From assembly GCA_050293315.1 (NCBI GenBank), contig JBNKMS010000011.1, forward strand, positions 1-25,911: a stretch of 25,911 nucleotides of DNA, given 5' to 3'. The notes below the pieces were generated by a model. The model searched no databases. It had not been told where the DNA came from and saw nothing but the letters and a program-made list of their open reading frames with translations. This DNA comes from CBFDBF01 sp050293315. Its GTDB lineage: Bacteria; Pseudomonadota; Gammaproteobacteria; Chromatiales; Chromatiaceae. The position numbers and the translations under genes were made by a program. Shown here one piece after another: positions 22,655 to 25,911 of the stretch. Numbering within the stretch: the stretch's first letter is position 1; every line of letters starts with the position of its first letter.

Positions 22655-24370
22655 ATGGCGGAAAAGAGTGATCTGATTATACGCATTGCTGGTGAGGGCG
22701 GTGAAGGCATCGTCTCTACCGGTGATTTTATATCGGCGGCTTGTGCCCGCGCTGGTTTGGAGATCTATACCTTCAAGACCTTCCCGGCCGAGATCAAGGG
22801 CGGGTATTGTCTGTATCAGGTGCGTGCCAGTGCAGAACGGGTGTATAACCAGGGCGACACATTTGATGTATTTGTCGCCTACAACGGTGAGGCCTACGAA
22901 CTCAACAAACACCTGCTAAAGCCGGGGACCACTTTTGTCTATGATGGTCCTGGCGGTGATTTTGAGCCGGAGATCCCGGAGGGGGTGACCGCCTATGCCA
23001 TCCCAATGTCGACCACGGCCAAGGAGCTTGGCTCCTACCGCTCCAAGAACATGGTGGCCCTGGGTGCCCTGTCGGTGTTGTTTAATATCCCGGAGAAGAC
23101 CCTTATTGAGGTGTTGACCAATAAGTTTAAACCCAAGGGTGAAGATATCCTTGAGTTTAACCTCAAGGCCTTCGCTGAAGGGAAGAAGTTGGCCGAGGCG
23201 CATAACAAGACTGACCAATGGCGGGTTGCCGATGCCACCGACCCCAAGGATGTCATCGTAATCTCCGGTAACGAGGCTGTCGGTCTGGGCGCCATTCTGG
23301 GCCGGCTGGATTTCTTCTCCGCCTATCCCCTGACGCCGGCTACCGAGGTGGCCAAGTTTGTCTCCAAGGAGATCCCAAAGACCGGCGGTACCCTGATCCA
23401 GGCGGAGGATGAGATCGCATCTATTTCGCAGGTGATGGGTGCATCTTTCGCCGGCAAGCGCTCCATGACCGCCACCTCTGGTCCCGGTCTGGCGCTTATG
23501 AGTGAGATGATAGGTATGAGTACCATGGCCGAGCTTCCGGCCCTGATCGTCGATGTGCAGCGTGGTGGTCCCTCCACCGGGTTGCCTACCAAGCATGAGC
23601 AGTCCGACCTGTTTATAGCGATCCACGGTGGACATGGTGACTCCCCGCGCATCGTACTTTCAGTCGAAGATGTGAATGACTGTGTGCATATGACGGTTCA
23701 GGCCCTGAATCTGGCAGATAAATATCAGGCCCCGGTCATTATGCTCTCCGACGGTTCCCTGGCATTTGCCACCCAGACTATTCCTGCGCCCAAGCCGGAT
23801 GAGATTGAGGTGGTGGAGCGTGAGCGTTGGGACGGTAAAGGTGAATATCAGCGCTACAAGATAACTGAGAACTATATTTCACCAATGGTGGATCCGGGCA
23901 CCCCGGGCGGCATGCATGTGGCCGCAAGTCTGGAGCACTCCGAGTCTGGTGCGCCTAAATATACTGCAGAGAATCATGAGGCCAATGCGGTAAAGCGGTT
24001 CGAAAAGATCAAGGCCGTTATTGACGAGTATCCGCCAGTTGAGGTCGACGGCGAGGGTGACGCGGATGTCGGCATCATCACCTGGGGTAGCACCATCGGT
24101 GTGGTGCGTGAGGCTATAGATCGCTTGCAGGCCGAGGGCCATAAGGTGAAGGGTTTCTATCCCAAGCTGATGTACCCGATGCCGGTAGAGCAGTACGAGG
24201 CCTTTGCTGCAACCTGTAAGAAGATCCTGGTGCCGGAGGTGAACTTCCAGGGCCAGCTTTCCCACTTTATCCGGGCCGAGACCTCAATCAAGCCCATCCC
24301 ATATACCATCTGCGGCGGTCTCCCGTTTACCCCCGCTATGATCGTGAACAAGGTTAAGGAGATCAGCTAA
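22655..24370 (+). CDS. korA: 2-oxoglutarate:ferredoxin oxidoreductase, gamma-alpha fused subunit
   Basis: This 571-residue subunit interconverts 2-oxoglutarate plus CoA and succinyl-CoA plus CO2 with ferredoxin. Residues 1-185 are the gamma domain (AGEGGEGIVSTGD, 12-24; TFPAEIKGG). From about residue 200 comes the alpha domain with YPLTPATE (224-231), EDE (251-253), TSGPG (274-278) and QRGGPSTGLPTKHEQSDL (302-319), typical of KorA/VorA-type 2-oxoacid oxidoreductases. AGGGGAATT gives a good ribosome site. The stop overlaps the korB start by one base (TAATG). The two-subunit architecture is the KorAB form found in rTCA organisms and in anaerobic or microaerobic TCA cycles; the direction of the reaction cannot be read from sequence. 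Confidence 0.95.
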   Translation: MAEKSDLIIRIAGEGGEGIVSTGDFISAACARAGLEIYTFKTFPAEIKGGYCLYQVRASAERVYNQGDTFDVFVAYNGEAYELNKHLLKPGTTFVYDGPGGDFEPEIPEGVTAYAIPMSTTAKELGSYRSKNMVALGALSVLFNIPEKTLIEVLTNKFKPKGEDILEFNLKAFAEGKKLAEAHNKTDQWRVADATDPKDVIVISGNEAVGLGAILGRLDFFSAYPLTPATEVAKFVSKEIPKTGGTLIQAEDEIASISQVMGASFAGKRSMTATSGPGLALMSEMIGMSTMAELPALIVDVQRGGPSTGLPTKHEQSDLFIAIHGGHGDSPRIVLSVEDVNDCVHMTVQALNLADKYQAPVIMLSDGSLAFATQTIPAPKPDEIEVVERERWDGKGEYQRYKITENYISPMVDPGTPGGMHVAASLEHSESGAPKYTAENHEANAVKRFEKIKAVIDEYPPVEVDGEGDADVGIITWGSTIGVVREAIDRLQAEGHKVKGFYPKLMYPMPVEQYEAFAATCKKILVPEVNFQGQLSHFIRAETSIKPIPYTICGGLPFTPAMIVNKVKEIS

Positions 24371-25245
24371 TGGTTACAGCACTATTCAACAAGGTTGAGA
24401 TGAAGCCCAAGGAGTACAAGTCTGAGGTCAAGCCGGTATGGTGTCCTGGTTGTGGTCATCATGGTGTTCTGGCCAGTGTCTACCGCTCCCTGTCTGAGCT
24501 GGGTATTCAGCCTTCAGACTTCATAAACATATCCGGTATCGGTTGCTCTTCCCGTCTGCCCTACTTTGTGCAGTCCTACAAGATGCACACCCTGCATGGA
24601 CGCGCAGGCGCAGTGGCTACCGGTACCCAACTGGCGCGTCCCGATCTGCCGATCCTGATTACCGGCGGTGACGGCGATGGTTTCTCCATCGGCGGTGGCC
24701 ACATGCCACACATGGCACGCAAGAACGTAAACATGACCTATGTACTGATGGATAACGGTATATACGGTCTTACCAAGGGCCAGGTATCGCCTACCTCCCG
24801 GAGGGAGATGAAGGCCTACACCACCCCTTACGGCGGCGTGGAAGAGCCGCTGAATCCGATTCTGTACATGCTGACCTATGGCGCTACCTACGTGGCTCAG
24901 GCCTTTGCCGGCAACCCCACAATGTGTGCCGAGATGATCAAGGGTGCGTTGGCGCATAAGGGTTTTGCTTATGTGAATATCTTCTCCCAGTGTCCGACCT
25001 TCAACAAGATCGATACCGCCAAGTTCTTCCGTGAGATCGTGGAAGAGGTTCCAGAGGATCACGATACCACCGATGTTGAGGCGGCTATGCGCCTGGCGCG
25101 TCGTCCTGGCGGCAAGGCCCCGGTCGGGCTGTTGTATAAAGAGGAGCGTGAGACCCTGGATGAGGCCATGGCCGGGCTGGTCAAACTGGTTGGTGGTGGC
25201 CCTGATTATGACCTTAAGAAGATCGTCGATCTGGCGCGGCCATAA
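24370..25245 (+). CDS. korB: 2-oxoglutarate:ferredoxin oxidoreductase, beta (TPP) subunit
   Basis: This 291-residue TPP-binding subunit has WCPGCGHHG (24-32), NISGIGCSSRLP (53-64), the thiamine diphosphate/Mg motif GDGDGFSIGGGH (100-111) and DNGIYGLTKGQ (128-138). Cys25, Cys28, Cys59 and Cys208 (IFSQCPTF) can hold the [4Fe-4S] cluster of the family. The C-terminal about 50 residues (RRPGGKAPVGLLYKEER...) are normal for KorB. It is translationally coupled to korA. The following pentapeptide-repeat gene starts 17 bases after the stop and may share the transcript. Confidence 0.96.
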   Translation: MVTALFNKVEMKPKEYKSEVKPVWCPGCGHHGVLASVYRSLSELGIQPSDFINISGIGCSSRLPYFVQSYKMHTLHGRAGAVATGTQLARPDLPILITGGDGDGFSIGGGHMPHMARKNVNMTYVLMDNGIYGLTKGQVSPTSRREMKAYTTPYGGVEEPLNPILYMLTYGATYVAQAFAGNPTMCAEMIKGALAHKGFAYVNIFSQCPTFNKIDTAKFFREIVEEVPEDHDTTDVEAAMRLARRPGGKAPVGLLYKEERETLDEAMAGLVKLVGGGPDYDLKKIVDLARP

Positions 25246-25262
25246 GCAGCACGCCTGCTAAT

Positions 25263-25910
25263 ATGACAGAGCAGCTGGAGCGGTATGCAGATAAAGAATC
25301 GCTCCTGGCCGCTCGAGGTGGCGCCAAAGGTCTGATTAACGCCGATCTCTCGTTTATTGATCTGAACGGGATTGATCTATCGGGAATGGATCTCACGGGA
25401 GTGGTGCTGACTGGTAGCACGCTGCAGAGGGCCAACCTGGAGGGGTGCAGTCTGCAGGGCATGTTTGCACTGGATGCAGATATGGAGGAGGTCAACCTGC
25501 AGGGGGTAGATCTGCAGCACGGCTTGTTACAGCGAGTAGAGTTGAACGGCGCCGATTTCAGCCGCGCCGATATGAGCGAGTCCAGCCTCCTGTTGTGCAG
25601 GCTGCAGCGGGCCCGGTTTATCGCCACCCGGCTGGATGAGGCCAATATGCAGGCCAGTGATTTGAGTGCAGCCGAGTTTGTGGATGCCAGCCTACGTGAG
25701 GCGGTCTTGCGGGAGTGCGAGCTGGCAGCGGCTCGGTTTGAGCGGTGTGACCTGAGCGGGGCGGATATGCGCAAGGCCACCGTAACCCAGGCAAGTTTTG
25801 TCGACGTGGAGACCAGTGACGTGCTCTGTTATGGCGTCCCTCCATGGGGGGGTGCAGATGGCGCGGAAAGCGTGGATGAGCACTCCCTCCCCCTGTTTGA
25901 TGGGGAGTAG
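25263..25910 (+). CDS. Pentapeptide-repeat protein
   Basis: After about 25 leader residues, most of this 215-residue protein is pentapeptide repeats of A(D/N)LXX form, for example ADLSF, IDLNG, IDLSG, MDLTG, ANLEG, VDLQH, ADFSR, ANMQA, SDLSA and ADMRK, predicting a right-handed quadrilateral beta-helix. A short acidic tail (GGADGAESVDEHSLPLFDGE) follows. No signal peptide or membrane segment is seen, so it is probably cytosolic. Some family members (Qnr, MfpA) mimic DNA and protect gyrase, but most have no known role, and nothing here shows which applies. It is probably cotranscribed with korAB. The stop codon falls at 25908-25910, so the gene is complete. Confidence 0.9.
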   Translation: MTEQLERYADKESLLAARGGAKGLINADLSFIDLNGIDLSGMDLTGVVLTGSTLQRANLEGCSLQGMFALDADMEEVNLQGVDLQHGLLQRVELNGADFSRADMSESSLLLCRLQRARFIATRLDEANMQASDLSAAEFVDASLREAVLRECELAAARFERCDLSGADMRKATVTQASFVDVETSDVLCYGVPPWGGADGAESVDEHSLPLFDGE

Positions 25911-25911
25911 A

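Noticed and set aside
1..25911. Search for tRNA, rRNA, transposase, integrase or phage genes
   Set aside because: None was recognised on either strand. The repeats carry no protein-coding mobility gene.

Overview
The window looks like chromosome of a sulfur-oxidising, autotrophy-capable gammaproteobacterium (Chromatiales or Sedimenticola / tubeworm- and clam-symbiont type). This is inferred from gene content only: a K+-independent H+-pyrophosphatase next to a PPi-dependent phosphofructokinase, a 2-oxoglutarate:ferredoxin oxidoreductase (KorAB), and a soluble fumarate-reductase-like flavoprotein with a NuoF-like partner. No rRNA, tRNA, CRISPR array, transposase or phage gene was seen.

Layout. 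1-476: a dispersed structured repeat with a tail of short spaced motifs. 461-3282 (minus): five tightly coupled genes, a DUF1538/UmpAB-type membrane pair, a P-II-like protein, a twin-CBS protein and AmpD amidase. 3583-5936 (plus): a large DUF1631 protein ending at a clear terminator, then nadC. 6971-7207 (minus): a small flagellar-rod-like ORF. 7397-9491 (plus): a periplasmic FKBP isomerase and an AGCS alanine/Na+ symporter. 9492-10340: two more copies of the structured repeat in divergent orientation with motif tails. 10362-15135 (minus): engB, a YfcE-type phosphodiesterase, hppA and pfp. 15316-18369 (plus): an adenylate-kinase-like protein with a histone-H1-like lysine tail, a cyclic-nucleotide-binding/methylglyoxal-synthase fusion, a small membrane protein and rpmE. 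18470-21991 (minus): FrdB-like, FrdA-like and NuoF-like genes. 22237-25910 (plus): a [2Fe-2S] ferredoxin, korA, korB and a pentapeptide-repeat protein.

How the genes may work together. The right half is centred on carbon and energy metabolism. PPi-PFK and H+-PPase couple glycolysis, gluconeogenesis or the Calvin cycle to the PPi pool and the proton gradient. The methylglyoxal-synthase fusion would drain DHAP under cyclic-nucleotide or ligand control. KorAB, ferredoxin and the NuoF/FrdA/FrdB trio would supply a ferredoxin- and NADH-linked branch of the TCA cycle, possibly run reductively. In the left half the UmpAB-type pair with P-II and CBS partners looks like an ion transporter with built-in nucleotide sensing.

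The strongest candidates for something undescribed are the cNMP-MgsA fusion, the degenerate adenylate kinase with an H1 tail, the NuoF-FrdAB-Kor cluster, the UmpAB-PII-CBS-AmpD operon, and the structured repeat whose stems covary between copies.
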